From assembly GCF_000524195.1 (NCBI RefSeq), contig NW_020170383.1, forward strand, positions 2,548,041-2,612,040: a DNA stretch of 64,000 nt, in the 5' to 3' direction. The notes beneath the pieces are model-generated. The model had not been told where the DNA came from, searched no databases, and saw only the letters and a program-made list of their open reading frames with translations. Made by a program: the position numbers and the translations under genes. Shown here in pieces: positions 1-14,800 of the stretch. Within the stretch, counting starts at the first letter, position 1, and each line of letters starts with the position of its first letter. This stretch comes from Echinococcus granulosus. Lineage: Eukaryota > Platyhelminthes > Cestoda > Cyclophyllidea > Taeniidae.

Positions 1-3000
1 TTATAGGATGACAATCGCGGCCTTTCACAGGAGACATAAATAGCACAAGTGTAGCTTGGCAAATGGTTCTGAACCCCTCTTATAGCAATCGAAAGTATTT
101 AAACAGCCTTGGATCTGTAAAAAAGCATTTCATAATCAGGTCAATCTTCTCTATCTCACAGTATGCTGATTGCTTCTGTGACAGCTACTGATAACGAAAT
201 ACGCAATAATTTACATGCAATTCAGGAAATCATAAATAAAAACGCTAGCTGGTGTGCTGCAATTGAATGACATTAATAACAGCAACAACTACGTCAATGC
301 GCCTGATTCCAACACATCTGACCCAATGTGATGCGACATATAAGGGACCTGTGCTTGCTACGTTGCAGACTCCAACAATAAAATGCTGCCCTATTGAACG
401 ATTGCAGCTAACATTGTTAACGCGTAAGGTGAGGATGGCCGTGTTCAGCCCCAAATTTGCTACTTCGAATTGTGAGATATCCAGTTTAGCCACAGTTGGC
501 TCTAATAACCCAGCCCTTTGCATCCTAAATAATATGGGTCGGATAAAGCCGCATTATGATTATTGTCTTAAAAAATAAATCAGGATGAGATATGCCCTGA
601 AACTACATTTCAAAAATAACTCATTTTAATGACTTTATTGCTAAATAAGGAAATCAATTTATGATATCAAATGACTAACATTACTGAACATAATTCTCCT
701 GCACGAAACCATTTCTAGCGAAGGTAAAATAACTTTTAAGTATATTATAGTATATTATGCTGTTTTTAGCATAAATTTGTTACATTCTTATAGAAGAAGG
801 GCTTGTTAATATAAGCAATGGCTAATATTGTAGGGCTTTGATATTCTTTTTAGTGCACATCTAGCCACACGAGCTCCTTTTTCCCGCAGTTTACCTCCGT
901 CTTGATGCACTGTTCATTTACGCTTCATTACGGTTTCAGGAGGGGTCTAGGGACTATACTTTGTCTTCTTGTTTCAAAAAATAGGAGACCATACAGTGAG
1001 AAGTCTTATTTGTATATAAGATATTATTATAGTTGAAGTAAAAAGCAGTCTTTAGGTGACATTTAATGATTTAAGATGTGATTTCATTTATATCAGGACC
1101 ATAATTCACAGAAAAGATCCTTGGCTTCAATGTGTGTATCTTATACCGGCATGACTTTAGTGGGAGGAAGTTTATTGAAGATGGGAAAAAAGGAGGCTTA
1201 TCAGTCTAAAAATAAGGATCTACCAAAAAAGCTCATGTAATGCGTATTTGTCTAAATATACCTTTTAGGCTAGAGGCGATCAGTGGACACGACTACTGTG
1301 ACGGAATGGACGTCATCCTCTTCCAAGGAGGGAGTGCACTCCGAACATGGATAACCCTTATCCCGTTACCTCATTTATGCTACCGCCTATAAAGAACGCC
1401 CTCATCGATTCAATCTGCTCGTTTCACGGGAATAAAAGCAGAACCGAATGCGATTAACAAGTAACTTCTGAATATTATTTAGTAATACTTAAAACTTAAT
1501 ATTATGAAATACTATTAGCCTTTCCAAAATAAGGAAAATTGAATCTTGGTTTCATAAGCAATTGACTCTTGCTTAAAAGTGTATTGCTCTCGAATATGGA
1601 ATAAATTCTGTAAGTTTACCCTAAAGGATGATCAGCCGTTGAACTATTGACGTGTAAGTTCCATATACTTAAAGTTAATTTAAAACTATGCTGACCAGGA
1701 AAAGACAGTTTTCTTGATTAAACAAAAAGCACTTGATTGGTTAAACCCCATAACAATGGGCACCTTCGAGTTGATTCAAATATTTTGGACTTCAAAACAC
1801 TGAAAGTAATGCAAAGCACAATGAGGTATTAGCAAACGAAATCTCGTTTGCATCAGGAATTTCAGATGGCCAAAAAAGTACATTGGAATATACGAGTTTA
1901 TTTGGCATAACATAGTGCAAAGTCTCTTGAAAATTAAATTTGAGCTATTAAATGGCAGATTAAATAACTTCATGCGAATGAAATGTAAACCTCAAGAGAC
2001 AATGCAGACATCGGTGTTGCGGACAAGAAAGCCGGAATACTTTAATCTCAGGGTGAATGAATGGACATGAGATAACTTAGGTAAGGGACTGCAATAAATC
2101 TTTGAAACTGCACAAGATTAATTCATTCAAGTTATCACAAAAGAGCTATCACATTGTGCCCTTAATTGGGAAAACATCCTATTACATTTATTTAGTCAAA
2201 CATATTTGGAACATCGATGACGCATTGGAGTACAAAAAGGGCTCACAAATCGAACAGATGTGGCAGAAATCTACACTTCAGAGAACTATCAAAACTGTTC
2301 AATGAACGAAAGCATAAGCTAGGAAAAAAACTGTTCACGGGGGAAAATGAATAAAGGATGTTGTGGCCATACAGTCATTTGTAAATGTGATGGATAAAGG
2401 CAAGGTACATTTCAATTATTTATTTGAATCTTGAGTAACAGGAGACTTCCCTTTTCAAACATTAGCTTAGATCAAATCGCAGTAATGCTTTTAGAACTCC
2501 AAACGAAAGAAAATTTTGAAGTGGTGGCCCAAAAAACTGATAACAGAATAACACTGAATAGTGGAATGGTAGAGACAATTTTCTCAATAGCGCAATCGAA
2601 TCACCTTTCGTAATCAAATTTTATGGGCTGGGAAAAATTTCTTCATGAACCGACTTGCAAAAAGAAACTACTCATTTGGCAATTTTTGATGCAGTCAAAC
2701 ATTCGCAATCGTATTGCACCATCAAATTTAACCAGAGCTTAAAATGATTACCTTTGACTATTTCCCACATAGTCAAACCATTTCTTGTGACGATTTCAAC
2801 TTGCCATTTTCAAATGCATTGAAGATATTTCAAGTTCTAAATTGGACTCGAGATCTCCAAAATACGACTAGAAGTAAATTAAGCCACTATTTCGAATCCA
2901 ATTACTCTATGTAGCTTGAACAGATTAAGAAAACGGTGAAAGTTATTTTTCGGTAAATGTAGAGAAATCATTTTAGAATCTTAAAAGTAGGCGTTGAAAT

Positions 3001-5031
3001 TTTTAATTTGGGCTTTAAATCAGAACATTATTATATTATTTACTTTGATAGATGATTTCTTTAAGGAAGAAGACCTAGTTTTAGACATAATTTGCTGGCA
3101 AGAATAAATATAATTATACCTTTTGCTTCTTATTTTATCGTTGCCTGGTACATAAGACTTCGAACTTTAAAATTTAGTCGCTGATTACAGTTTCGAAAAG
3201 CTTCTTAGAATTCTCGAAAAGACCACGCGGACCATGACTATCACAAATGTTACCAAAATATCTGCTTTTGGAAGTAGCTAGAAGCTTGACACTGCCTCAG
3301 TGTTCAAATCATTGTTTCAAGCTTATTGGAACCTTAATTATGACCCAAGGCAATTCAAGCGTCAGTGACTCATTAGAAGTTTCGCAGATAACACACATTT
3401 AAATCTCCTTATAGAAACGTTTACTAATTTAAAACAGATAGTAAAATAACGTTTAATTATCCAAAACGTGACAAATTATTTAAATTGGAGGCCAACTTCA
3501 ATCAAAGCTAATGGCTTGTTCCATAAGTGGTTTCCTCCCTTTTCCGCTTCCCGCCAAGTCGCACATTTGAAAAAGTTGACTCGATTACAGCCATATAGAC
3601 TTGTCAACGAGGTAACTCCTCATGTGATTCAGAGTATCATTATGCTAATTAAGGATCAACCAAGACATGCATACCAACAACAATTCCACTTTTCTAGTAG
3701 CCTTGTTCTTTTTTATCACATACAAAAAAGAGATTGAAAAGATCGACTTAAGAAAATAAGTCTAATATGTGTCGCGGGAGTAGGGAGAAATTGCTGTAAG
3801 AATAGCTAAAGTCAAAATGGGTAATTATTTTTAGGGGAATTTAAATTTGCAAAAAACATGACATGGTGCTAATTACAATTTAGCTATTTGGAAGACTTCC
3901 AAGTGTCCCAATAGGTTCAGCGTTTCTCCCTTCCACTTCTGCTTTCATACTCAAAAGTGAGGCGCGTGATTAAAGGAGAATATTTTTTTAGAAGCATTGT
4001 AAACGTTTACAGATAATCAAGCTTAGCAAGTACCGAGATCATTTCCCCCTCAGGGGATAACAGCGTCCGCTCAGTCATGAGGTTGGCGTATCCTAAGCGC
4101 TTCTGCCTTTAAAGGCACATTCAAACAAACGCATATTACAGGATTGAGCATAATCCGTAGAGTCGCAATATGGTGTATTATAATAAATATTATGGAATTA
4201 ATTAATCAAAACTAGGATGACTGACATCATCCTCTCTTGCCTATTGACTCAACGAAACAAGTAAATTTAAGGACATGGAATTCCTAAATTTATAATGTGC
4301 TTAAGGGGTAATTAGTATTACTTTATCAGTTCCTTAGTGGCTTGCAGTAATGTTCAATATTTGAAACTCGAAAATTTGAGACCATATAATTTTTAAGGAT
4401 TCAATTCAAAAAATGTCGATCAGGTAAGTTAAGAGTGATTCGGTTGCAAAAATTGTCATGCAATTCCTTTGCAGAAGAAGACAGCAAAACCCCCAATTTG
4501 GGCAACCAAATTAACCATTTGCAAAACTATCAATGGTCAGTATGCACTGATTAACCTAGTACTTCTCAATCGCTTAACAGTTTGGAAAAAGTTCAGCAAT
4601 TTGTTGATAACATTGTGAGCAACTTATATTAACGTTCTGTTCATTGAATACCAGAAAAATCAGGCAACACAAGAAAGAAAAGTTCAACCAAACCATAAAA
4701 CGAAAGGCAGTGGTTAGCCAAAAAGTAGAAATTAGTTAACACGGACCTTCTAAATATTTGGGTTAGAGCTTAGCTAAATCCTTTTAAAACGCATGCTCTT
4801 CTTCGAACCTAAAAAAAATTTACCGAACAACCCAATCAAAGAACGCAACAATTTGAGAGAAATACAAAGAACCCCAGAGCTGCAGGTCGAAAAGATTTTT
4901 TAATCACATGAAACGTGTTTTAGTTTCGTCTATCATGGCAATTGATGCCACCCAGTTGGCCAGTTCGACCGCCTTCATCACAAACACTTCCCCTCCTCCT
5001 TTTGTTTCCACAAGATGGTAACGATGGTCCT

Positions 5032-5063
5032 CCACTCTCCATGCTCGACTAGCATGGAGGTGG
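5032..5063. repeat. Short near-perfect inverted repeat (hairpin)
   Basis: The arms TCCATGCT (5038-5045) and AGCATGGA (5051-5058) are exact reverse complements around a 5-nt loop. With one extra base on the left, the pairing extends to 5032-5045 against 5051-5063, giving a stem of about 13 bp. It lies in a locally GC-richer patch with no gene nearby. Function is unknown. Confidence 0.7.
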
Positions 5064-8000
5064 CACATCAGTCAGTGCAACAAGTCAAAACGAAAGTTGA
5101 AATTAATGTCACCAACACGAGCATGTCTAATACATTTAGAAATCCACCAAATTTATATTACACCCTTTGTGAAAGCAAAAAACGCTGACAGCAAATTCTC
5201 TACAGAATACATATCTTAAGAACACTTTTAAACAAGCTGAACTAACAGGAAAAAGGTTTAGAACTTCTCTTTACGAGGTTAAAAAACACCAAAACCTGCT
5301 ATTTATGTCCATTGGGGATTATACGGTTTCAGTACATGAAATTTGGGTAGTATAAGTGAAAAATTGACAATTGTTGAGTGGCTGCACGTTTTCAGGATGT
5401 TTAAAATGACTGCCTTAGCCTTATACTCGGAAAAAATGTCAATGAAATGACTGTGAATCATATGCACGATCAAAGGAAAATTAGATAAAAAGAGGGAGGA
5501 TTTAATTTCTAAGTACGTTTGATTATTGGCTACAATAAAGTTTGATGAAGACAACAGTAAGCAATGTCCCACGTGATCGCATTAAAAATTTTAAATTCAG
5601 AAAATACATTTTCGTTTAAATAAACCCAGCACCAACCGTTTAAAATTGCTTGAAGAAAGAAGAAGCGGCCCAAATCCAAATAGCAAAAGTAGAATTAAGG
5701 GGCATTTCACATTTTAATTCACCAACCCCATTGTTGTTTATCAAGCATGAAATTTTAATTGGATTTCAAGGCTATTTTATTGTTACCACCTCATTGAAAG
5801 TAGATTAGTGGTAGAGGCATGAAAAGCGCCCCCATTGAATGACCGAAACTAAGTTCATTCGATAAAAACCGTATCATTTAAGTGGTTGTTATTATTTATA
5901 GTTTTAAACTTGGTTAGCAATTCATTTATTTACTTTAGGTCTTCAATAGCGATTGCTACCATAAAAAATAGAATTCTCGTTAAATTTTTTGGGTTAGCAA
6001 GCCCGAAAAATTCAAGCTTAACTACGCTTGATGGGTTTCATTCACAATCAAATGGTCAAATATTTGATTGAGAAATAGCAACGCAGAAAATCGACATCTA
6101 AATCAGATTTTGATATTGTTTTGTTTAAAAGCTCTTCAATCTTTATGTAAAAATAGTTGGTGGCTTTTCCACATCCAGTGACTATTTACGACAATCTCGA
6201 ACAATAAGCATTATAAAACCAGACCAAAACTAGCAAAAGAGGGAAACATAATCCCTTTAAAATGTTCTAAATTAAAGAGAATTGCCGAATTGAAAACATT
6301 TCCTGAGTTTATTATTCAAATTTGTCTTTTTCAGTCCCCCAAAAACCTTTGGATTAGTGCAAAAAGCATAATCGAATAATTACTTCATAAAATCCTTACA
6401 TTACACCCTTCTTTTATTGGCCCACAAAACCCAGATCACCAAGAAAACTGATCTTTATCATTGAAAATGAAAAAATGGAGGCAGTTAGACATTGTCACTT
6501 CTGATATCATAATTTTTTATAAAATGACTCCGAAAGAACAGGACAGCTGGTTGATACATTAAATGGATTGTATATGCAGTAGGAAATCCACGAAGACTAC
6601 AAATCAGTGAATTTTTTGCGAAATCCGAATTGTTTTAGGATGCTCTTATGCTTTTACTTTGTGTTTTTTGATATCGGTTTCGTTGAGCATGAAATACAGA
6701 GAATAGTGCTGGAACGCAAAATATTTTTTTTGATTGAATAGGGTATGAATTAAATTAAATATAATTGGTAGTGAAGTGTTCGGCTGGGGATTTTGATTTG
6801 AACATTTAAAAATTAATCACCATAATGCACTACGCGTTTGATTATAATCATTCCCATTGAATGGATAACAAAAGCGAAAAAATTTTGTGGTGGAAACTGC
6901 GACATTCGAACAAGATATACTCATCTGACAGTTGGGTGATTTTAATTTGAACCAAGTTGCCTTTGAATGCTTTATTGATTTTTTAAAACTTTCCTTACCA
7001 TTAAACGTCTTTACTTAAATAGGTGTATTATTGTCGTATTTGCTCCATTTTGAACAAATTATTGTGCATTCAGATCTGCCAAACCTAAAAAAGGCCCAAT
7101 AAAAGATAAAAGCTTGAGAAGACGGAGCTTTCCTTAATTGCATTATTACTAGTATCCTCAGAAATTGCCTCATGGAAATACAAAATGCAAACTCAATACT
7201 ATCAGACAAAAGGAAATTTTAAATATCACAAACATATAGGACTTTATTAGACGGTGGCCCTGCTGAAAAAGTTTGCCTGTAAGCCAAGACATGGGATAAA
7301 GAAATGAAGAAATAGACAATGTATGAATTTCTTAGCTATTATAAAATTTTGAATAAACTGCAGACTTATTAACCCATCAACCTACAAAGGAGTCGGTGTG
7401 CGTGACACATTTTAATGTAATTGACGGAAAAAGTAGCTTCATATCAGTCTCAACTGTTTACCAAGTCTGTTAAAACAACAACACCTCACCAAAGGTTTCG
7501 CACTGGGCTACATTTGAAAATCATTTTGCATCGTTTAATTAAACTTAAATGGAATTAAAATAAGTGAAACATTTTCGTTAATAACGTTAAAACAATGCAT
7601 AACTCAGCTTGAAAACTCATTCAGCAAACCGTTTGAATGTTCTGAGACAAGTAATGTGATTCCTTTATTGAGCACGTGCTTCCTGGCTGGAAGAGTCAGT
7701 TTTCAAAATCTAAGACTTATCGTAACATGAGTATTTTATGTTTACCTATATGATCATTGAAAATTCTCCGTTAATAAGCGAGACGAGCACGTGATAACTA
7801 GTAAAACCACTAGAGTCCGCATACTATTTGAGATTTTTATACGAAAATAACCATTGTCTACTATATCATATAGGTGTAATAGCTTGATTGTTAACCTCTT
7901 CTTTTGGGTTACGCGAAAAATAAATGGCATGGCTTTCAGTTCATGGAAGTGGCCCCTTAGCCTTCCTATGCGTCATTTATACATATTCTGCCTTCCAGAG

Positions 8001-10656
8001 AAGTCTTGGGGCACATAAATTAGCAAATATTTCATTATGCCTTTCTTCATTATTTTTTAAACACCGACATTATCAGACAAAATTATTATTCGTCGACAGC
8101 CAGCAAGATAAGAATACTAGAGTTGAGCAAAGAAAGTTTGGCTTTAGAAGTAGTTTATACTCAACCAGGAAAATTTTTGAAAATTATGTTAAGAATGAGC
8201 AAAAGTAATACAGGAATATCATGGCTGCGATATACTTCCGGATAAGAAGCGTTTTATACTTTTGACCACCAAAAGATTATTCCAAAACCAACAAATCTAC
8301 TTCGCTATATTTAGTAACATTTTGCTCCATGGTTTGTATTTTGAACCATAGGTTAAACATTTACGCTAGACGTCTTTGCCCATTGTTAAGACTTGTATTT
8401 CCCTTTAAATCTAGGACTCGTTTGTCGCAACAGCTGCATGGTATTCAAAATTACACCTGAGTAAATATTAGGGCTTTAGCTCTTCTTGGCATTTTTTTTA
8501 ATTTGATAATTGTCTTAATGAACGCATGTTTCAACTGTCCTATTTAAAGATAGAACACTGATTATTTCCTAAAAAATTTGTGCCGCTAAAGTGTTATAGA
8601 GTGAATATTAATATATGAGGACAAGTTTGGCATCATTGCATTAAATTTGCCTTTAATAAACTGTATTTTTGACTTTCTACATGAGAAAAGGTAGCAAATA
8701 TTGAGTTGGAAGGAGGAAGGGGGAATACTTAGCCTTTTTCCAACTCGCGTAGGGCGGATATAGGATCTAAATGTAAAAATCTTACAATTTGTAGCATAAC
8801 TGCATTTGCTAAAACATCAGAATAAGCATTTTGCGCGGCAAACACATTGAACTGTTCATTGAAATAAGTGAATGAACTTTTGTCTGAGGCTCTTTTTCAT
8901 GCAGTCGTAATCAGTTGCTTTGTGACCAATGAATTGGCTTTTACTCTTCGTCGGCGTAATCCTAAGCTTGTACAAAAATGGTCCATAGTTTACAAACTTG
9001 TCCCAAATGACTGGTTTAAAGGTCACTGTAAATCCGCATGAGGGGTAAAAATGACTTTCAAAGGACATTTTTGCCTTTGCTTTGTCGTTGATTTGTGCAA
9101 AAACGATGCTTCAGCTTACCCAAAGTCAAATCTGCTGGTCTTAGTCGGACAACATTTTTCCAGATTTTGGTCCATAGTGAGTCTGTTTATTGAGGAGGCG
9201 AAATAAAGAGAAAAACATTCCAGAATTGAGGATGAAATAATTTGTTTTCGAAATCGTGAATTAATACACGCATTCTACAGCGTGAGCAAACGCTAAAATG
9301 TTGAAATACCATGACGAAAATGCTTAGTCTGGTTTACTATACGGTGCATAACAAGAATCTGTCAGCTACAGAAAAACTAAGATTACCATGCCTCTTTTCA
9401 AGGCGCTTTCAAAAATTAGGCCAATGACTTAAAATGATTCCCATAAAATTTTGCATTCATTGAAGTGGATAAGTTATACGTTTCACTTAAAAAGTCGGGC
9501 CTTTTTAACAAAATAAAAATGTAATTAATTGTCCTAAACACGTGCCCAAACATTTTGATCTGGTTCAAGACAGCTTTGCGTGAGAAGGGCATGCCCTAAT
9601 AGAGTTTAACCCTTACAAAAGCTGCCCTTTTATTATACCAGAACATTGCGATGTTTGCACTATGAGACCTGCGTATCCGCACAATCCACTATTTCATCAT
9701 TTACTGCGTCAGCACTTCAAAACCAAATATATCTCAATAATGTACGGTGATTCTGGTTGCGCTTTAGGGGAAAAAAATTAAATGATAAATTGCTCAAAAC
9801 CTTCCAAAGGTGGGCATCACAAGTGAGAAAAGAATCAGGAAATGGGTTCAGTAGTGAAAACTTACATCACTTTGACTGAATCTAGGTTGTCCTCCTCAAT
9901 AAATTTAGGTATCAAGAGAAAACATTTTTTAAATGCAGAATTTCCTTAACCAATATTTTTTTAAAGTAAGACAGGAACGCTAGACACAAATTATGATACC
10001 GCTGGAGACTAGTTTAGGTTAATTGGGGTTCAGAGTGATGACAATAACAAAGTCATGCATTATAAACCTGATCAGTCAAGTTCCTATTTTGGACACAAAA
10101 CAAGATGTTGTGGAAATCTATATGATGTATTGGACCACTAAACGCCCAAACTAAAATTTCAGTTTAACAACTGGGATCCCTGTCACAGTCTTTTAAGGAA
10201 ATCCTTGCTACAAAATGTAACATAGAACTTGCGGGGTAGTAGACATTGACATTCCGCAGATAGGGTATCAAGTGATGACTTTCGGCCAATACTCTAGTTT
10301 ACCTTTATTTTTAGCATTATTACTACCTTAAAAAAGAATCATTTGTCGGGATGAAGTCTATAAGTTTGACGTTTTAGTCACGAAAACTGCTACAGTACTG
10401 ACAGCTCAAACTGTTAGCCAGGTGTCCAAACGTGAAGAGTATCGGTGACTTGTGCATAACACATAACATTTGTACACTTGAGTTTTGCTAACAAAGAGTT
10501 CAAGCATGCGAGTTGAGGAGAAAAAAGTGGATAATGATGAGCTGAAAAGTGGAGAAGTAAAGAGCGAATCATAGTAAACACTTGTGGATTCGCAGACACA
10601 AATTGAAAATAAACTAGAAACACATAAAGCCAATCCTTTACGCCACGCCACATCCA

Positions 10657-10706
10657 CACTCTCCACTACAGTCCCAGGCAGTTTGGTTAGTTGAGAGTGG
10701 AGAGTG
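10657..10706. repeat. Spaced 11-bp inverted repeat
   Basis: CACTCTCCACT (10657-10667) and AGTGGAGAGTG (10696-10706) are exact reverse complements separated by 28 bp. An ACCAATTGGT palindrome, which contains CCAAT on both strands, lies just downstream near 10721-10730. The patch looks promoter-like, but no gene can be attached to it. Confidence 0.6.
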
Positions 10707-11531
10707 GGGGACCACTACAACCAATTGGTAGACGTAAGGGAGACGAAGAGGGTGTTTGGGACGAAAGCATCCGAACTGACCAACAGAAATACGCCAATCA
10801 CTGCGCCGGATGAAACTGGATTGCGCGCACGTGCGTAAAATAGCTACTTACACTACAAGCCTGGTTGCTTTGCCCCTGTCACCATCATCAGTTGCTTCCT
10901 TTGCCAGATAATTTCTTCAAAACTATGCAAGGAGTTTGGTAAAGCTTAACAAACAGTAAATTATGCAACTCATCACTTCCTTACCCTCAGTAAACCCTTA
11001 AGAATTCTTCACTGCCGACTGAATATATGTGCTAGCAAGGTAGAACCGATAAAGTATGTAGGCTTTTTTAATTAATTCTACCATTCATTTAAAACTGAAT
11101 AAACAATTGTTTATATATATATTCCAAATTGGGTTAATAAGTCGTAAATTTTATGTATCAACAGTCAAAACCATGTTATACTGATGTTATTTTAAATAAA
11201 CAAACATCTTAAAGCTAGAATGTGGTTTGATGCAATGTGATAGATGGTGGAAAACCAAGTAACAACAGTTTTATAGGTCAAAACTAGTTATAATAGTAAG
11301 ATAAAACTCAATGAGAAATAACGCAATGGAAGGGAACAAGAATGAACTTTAGGCATTAAATTCATTGTTCTCACTAAGTTTTTAGTGCCCAGATCAGGGA
11401 TGCGGTCAAATATTTTTCGTGATAATCAAAAGTATATATACCCGTTTCCCATAAATTTAAGTTGATAATAGAATTAGGCTGTGCTATAGCTAAACATCCT
11501 GTCATTGCCAGCAGATGCAGTTTGGCGTTTT

Positions 11532-11862
11532 GAGACTCCTCAGAGGACAGAAGAAGACATGAAACTAGGGCAGAATATGTACGTATTTGACCNNNNNNNN
11601 NNNNNNNNNNNNNNNNNNNNNNNNNNNNNNNNNNNNNNNNNNNNNNNNNNNNNNNNNNNNNNNNNNNNNNNNNNNNNNNNNNNNNNNNNNNNAACGTCAT
11701 TAATTCCCCCATCCGTAGCATATGTATTTATTTCATCCCGCTAAAGCTTATCACCCAGCAGTAGAAATCAGGATAGGCCCTATAAGATCGGGTTTCGCCT
11801 CGAGACTTCTCTGAAGGAGAAAGAAGACGTAACACTTGGGTAGAATGTGTATTTTTAAATTA
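11532..11862 (+). repeat. Diverged direct repeat flanking the assembly gap
   Basis: The segment from GAGACTCCT (11532 onward to the gap) recurs as GAGACTTCT at 11802-11862, with shared blocks such as AGAAGAC and a similar AGAATRTGTA stretch; the offset is 270 bp. By eye the copies agree at roughly 70% over about 65 bp. The GC-rich flank at 11865-11950 contains the small palindrome TGGCCC-AG-GGGCCA. A repeat on both sides of a gap suggests an unresolved tandem or dispersed repeat. The element type is not identified. Confidence 0.55.
11593..11692. other. Assembly gap (100 N)
   Basis: A run of exactly 100 N, a conventional size for a gap of unknown length. Distances across it should not be trusted. 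Confidence 0.99.
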
Positions 11863-14800
11863 CAGTAGGGCTTGGGGCTACTGGCATGGCCCAGGGGCCA
11901 GCTTACCCGACGAAGGGTCAACGGCGGAGACCCAAAGCGACGCCTTACCACACCCGAGAGTTAAATGACCAAAGCATTCAGTTATGATTACATTCAGAGG
12001 TAGATTTTTCCACAAGTTATGTGTAATGCATTGATTACTTTCCTAACTTTATATTAGATAGTAGGCTATAAGCCAAAATTGGTGTCTCTTACAGGAAAAA
12101 CGACGTCCTTTGGTTGTCATCTAGCCCAACTGGATAACAAATAATTACTAGAAAATATTACCTACCTTTTGAATACTATAAAGATCTGTGTAAGTTCATA
12201 CATATTTTTCGCTCGCTTATTCAGTTTTTGAGTTTAATTACGACTTGCAAATCTTTGGCATTTGTAGAACCCATGCGCAGTCTCAATCCTTGGAAATACT
12301 ATTTCAACCATTATCGACAATTCTTCTCTTTGATATTACTCGTAATTTGCAATTCTGCGAAAGCAATTATAGAGGTTGACCATTATAACGAATATCGTTC
12401 GGGGAACCTCATTAGTTTTCTAAATTTTATGGGTTAATTATAGTCACCTCTTCTTTGTTATTTCACTTCTAAAGCTTTTGCCGAAATCAATTATCCCAAG
12501 GTTTCTTATTCATTATTGCTGAGCATTATTTTGAATTCCACTTTAGAAATTTAATCGAGGAATCACAAAGGATTTCTTTTTTTTTCGGGTCTCAAAAAGT
12601 TCTCCTGTCTCTTTTAAATCATTAGCCAGTAAAATTTGCAGTTCGTAAGAAGATAGTTATAATGCTACTAAATAGTGACCACTGGATAACATAATTGAAG
12701 AATAGGCTTTCAGATAGATTAAACTGTGCTGTTTTAGAAGTTTTGTAAGGATTCATACCTGTCCGAGGCGATAAACTTGCATGCATTTACAGAATCTGGT
12801 AAGCGATTATACTTTATAAGTGGTTTTTACGTTCCGTAAGTTGTAGAGCCATTAATTTGAGCGAACTTAAGAGTTGAAAAACATATTTAAGGCGCTTGTC
12901 GTGATTGAATGATTCTCTATTTATATGAGTCTGTATAGTTTTAAAGAATATTCATAAATTGAAGTCTGTCTAAAAAAGCTGAGAAGAAAAGTACGCGAGC
13001 ACTCCAAGTCCAGGTTTTTTCAACGCCGAATGTTCTGTTCAATTTCATGGCGATTGGGATTACTACAATACATTTTCACTAAAAACGTAGCTAGATATTT
13101 TATTTCTCGTTATACCGTTTTCTATAGTCATATTTCTTGGAGTTATTCACCATGTGGTTTGTTTGAGCACACTACGGGCAAAGTTGTTCAGTAATTTGTC
13201 TTTTTACTTCTATTAGAAAAGTCTGCATGGGAATATTACTGACTATGCTAGTTTTTTATTTTATTGCCATGTTTTAGAGGTGAATTCGGGTAAACTAGAC
13301 ATTTGCACCGATTTTGATGAGCCATTTTTCCAGAACAGAAATTGAGTACAGTCAGAAGTGACACGGCTGCGTTGACTTGAACGCACGATGGGGGATATAT
13401 ATGTTTTGGAGGAAACCGACACATGAATGGACTGTATTACATATTCAGAATCTTGTTTAAAATGTCAAACTCCTCTTTTCTAACAAGCCTTATTTTCTTT
13501 GAAGTTGTTAAGGTGCAAAATTAGCGGTAGTAGGAAGGTGCTAGCAATTTTTCTACCAATCACTCTTCTTTTATTATAAGCAACCCGTACCAGATTCTCT
13601 AAACTAATTTTAATAAAGAACTCCCACCGTTTCTCCACCTACGCTCAGTTTTAAAAACCCTTGGTTGGATTAATTGATTTGCTGAGGATGTATTTTTCAA
13701 TTAGAGGGTTATAGTGGGAGTTAGAATTTAGCAGAAAAATAAGACACGTCTACTCATTGGAAACTAAAGGTGTTATATTAACCACTAAAGGCATCACCTA
13801 AAGGGCGTAGTCAAGCTAAACATATTTTACAGCTATTTTAGTGAAGCTGCCGCACTAAGTAAAACGTTTCTTTGGCCACCAAAACATTAAAATCAGGATT
13901 TTTAAGCGCAATTAAAGTCGGACTCCTGAGAATTTCTATTGAGATCAGGAGAAACATAACGCTTAGTCCCTACAGGTTATAAGGGTTCTGCATTACGTCG
14001 CATTATATTTTTTTTATAAAATTTAATAGAATGATTTCATATAATAGCACGATCTAAGTTAATACTAAAATCGTTGGCTCTTATTAACTCTGAGAGTCAA
14101 AAAACCAAAAATTAATGAAACTGACAAATCCAGCCTAAAAAATACCGTAGCATATTGTAATGTTCCAGGAGATTAATGGAGTAAAATTTCCTAATCTCAC
14201 TAAATTTTACGAAAAATTTCTATTCCTTTGTCACGAAGTCTTGTTTGTTTAGCTTTATAAACAGTGTCTAAGTAAATCGTAAAATACGCACGTACGCAAT
14301 GAAACCGATAGGAACAGACGTCATTGAGTTCCTTTTCAATGCCATAAGAAAAGCTCTAGTCTTAAGAAAACGCATTATTGCTATTTGCAAAAGCATAATA
14401 AACGGGACAAGAAACGCATCTGAATGGAGAAGGATATAAAATGAATTAAGAGAAATGGAGAATTAAAAAGTACAAACATAGGAAAAATCCACCTGACCCA
14501 TAAATTAAGTACTTACTTACAAAACCCGATTTCAAATACTGAAGAATGGCCGTTACAAATCCTCCCAAGATTACGGTACCCTGTAGACTAATATAATTAG
14601 TACGTCACTTCCATCAGAAACCTCATGACTGATGCTTCTTAACATGGATGACTTTTTATTGGCAAAAAATAACCTTCAAATTTAGGCAGGATTCTCCCAC
14701 AATTAGACGCCGATATCAATTTTTTAGTTCCCTTTGAAATGTCATTCAAATATGCATACCTGGCTTTTATGTTTGAAAATGGAAACCACTGATGCCTGGC

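Larger units (their letters stand above)
1..11592. other. AT-rich stretch without a supportable gene
   Basis: No ORF here shows a recognisable family or convincing splice-flanked coding bias. The longest open frames (267-578 on +, about 103 codons; 7924-8208 on +, 94 codons) have no family features and are about what chance gives in DNA this A+T-rich. Slightly GC-richer patches lie near 880-960, 1270-1440, 4040-4120, 4920-5090 and 10400-10900, and could be old repeats or regulatory DNA. I see no RNA gene. Confidence 0.6.

Noticed and set aside
267..578. 103-codon ORF on plus and an overlapping 92-codon ORF on minus
   Set aside because: No family features or splice context, and both strands are open equally, which suggests chance in a GC-richer patch.
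7924..8208. 94-codon ATG-initiated ORF
   Set aside because: Composition like random A+T-rich translation, with no domain, no neighbouring exons and no promoter-like island.
10406..10666. Two overlapping minus-strand ORFs of 81-86 codons
   Set aside because: They overlap in different frames and look like low-information translations of a promoter-like GC-richer patch.
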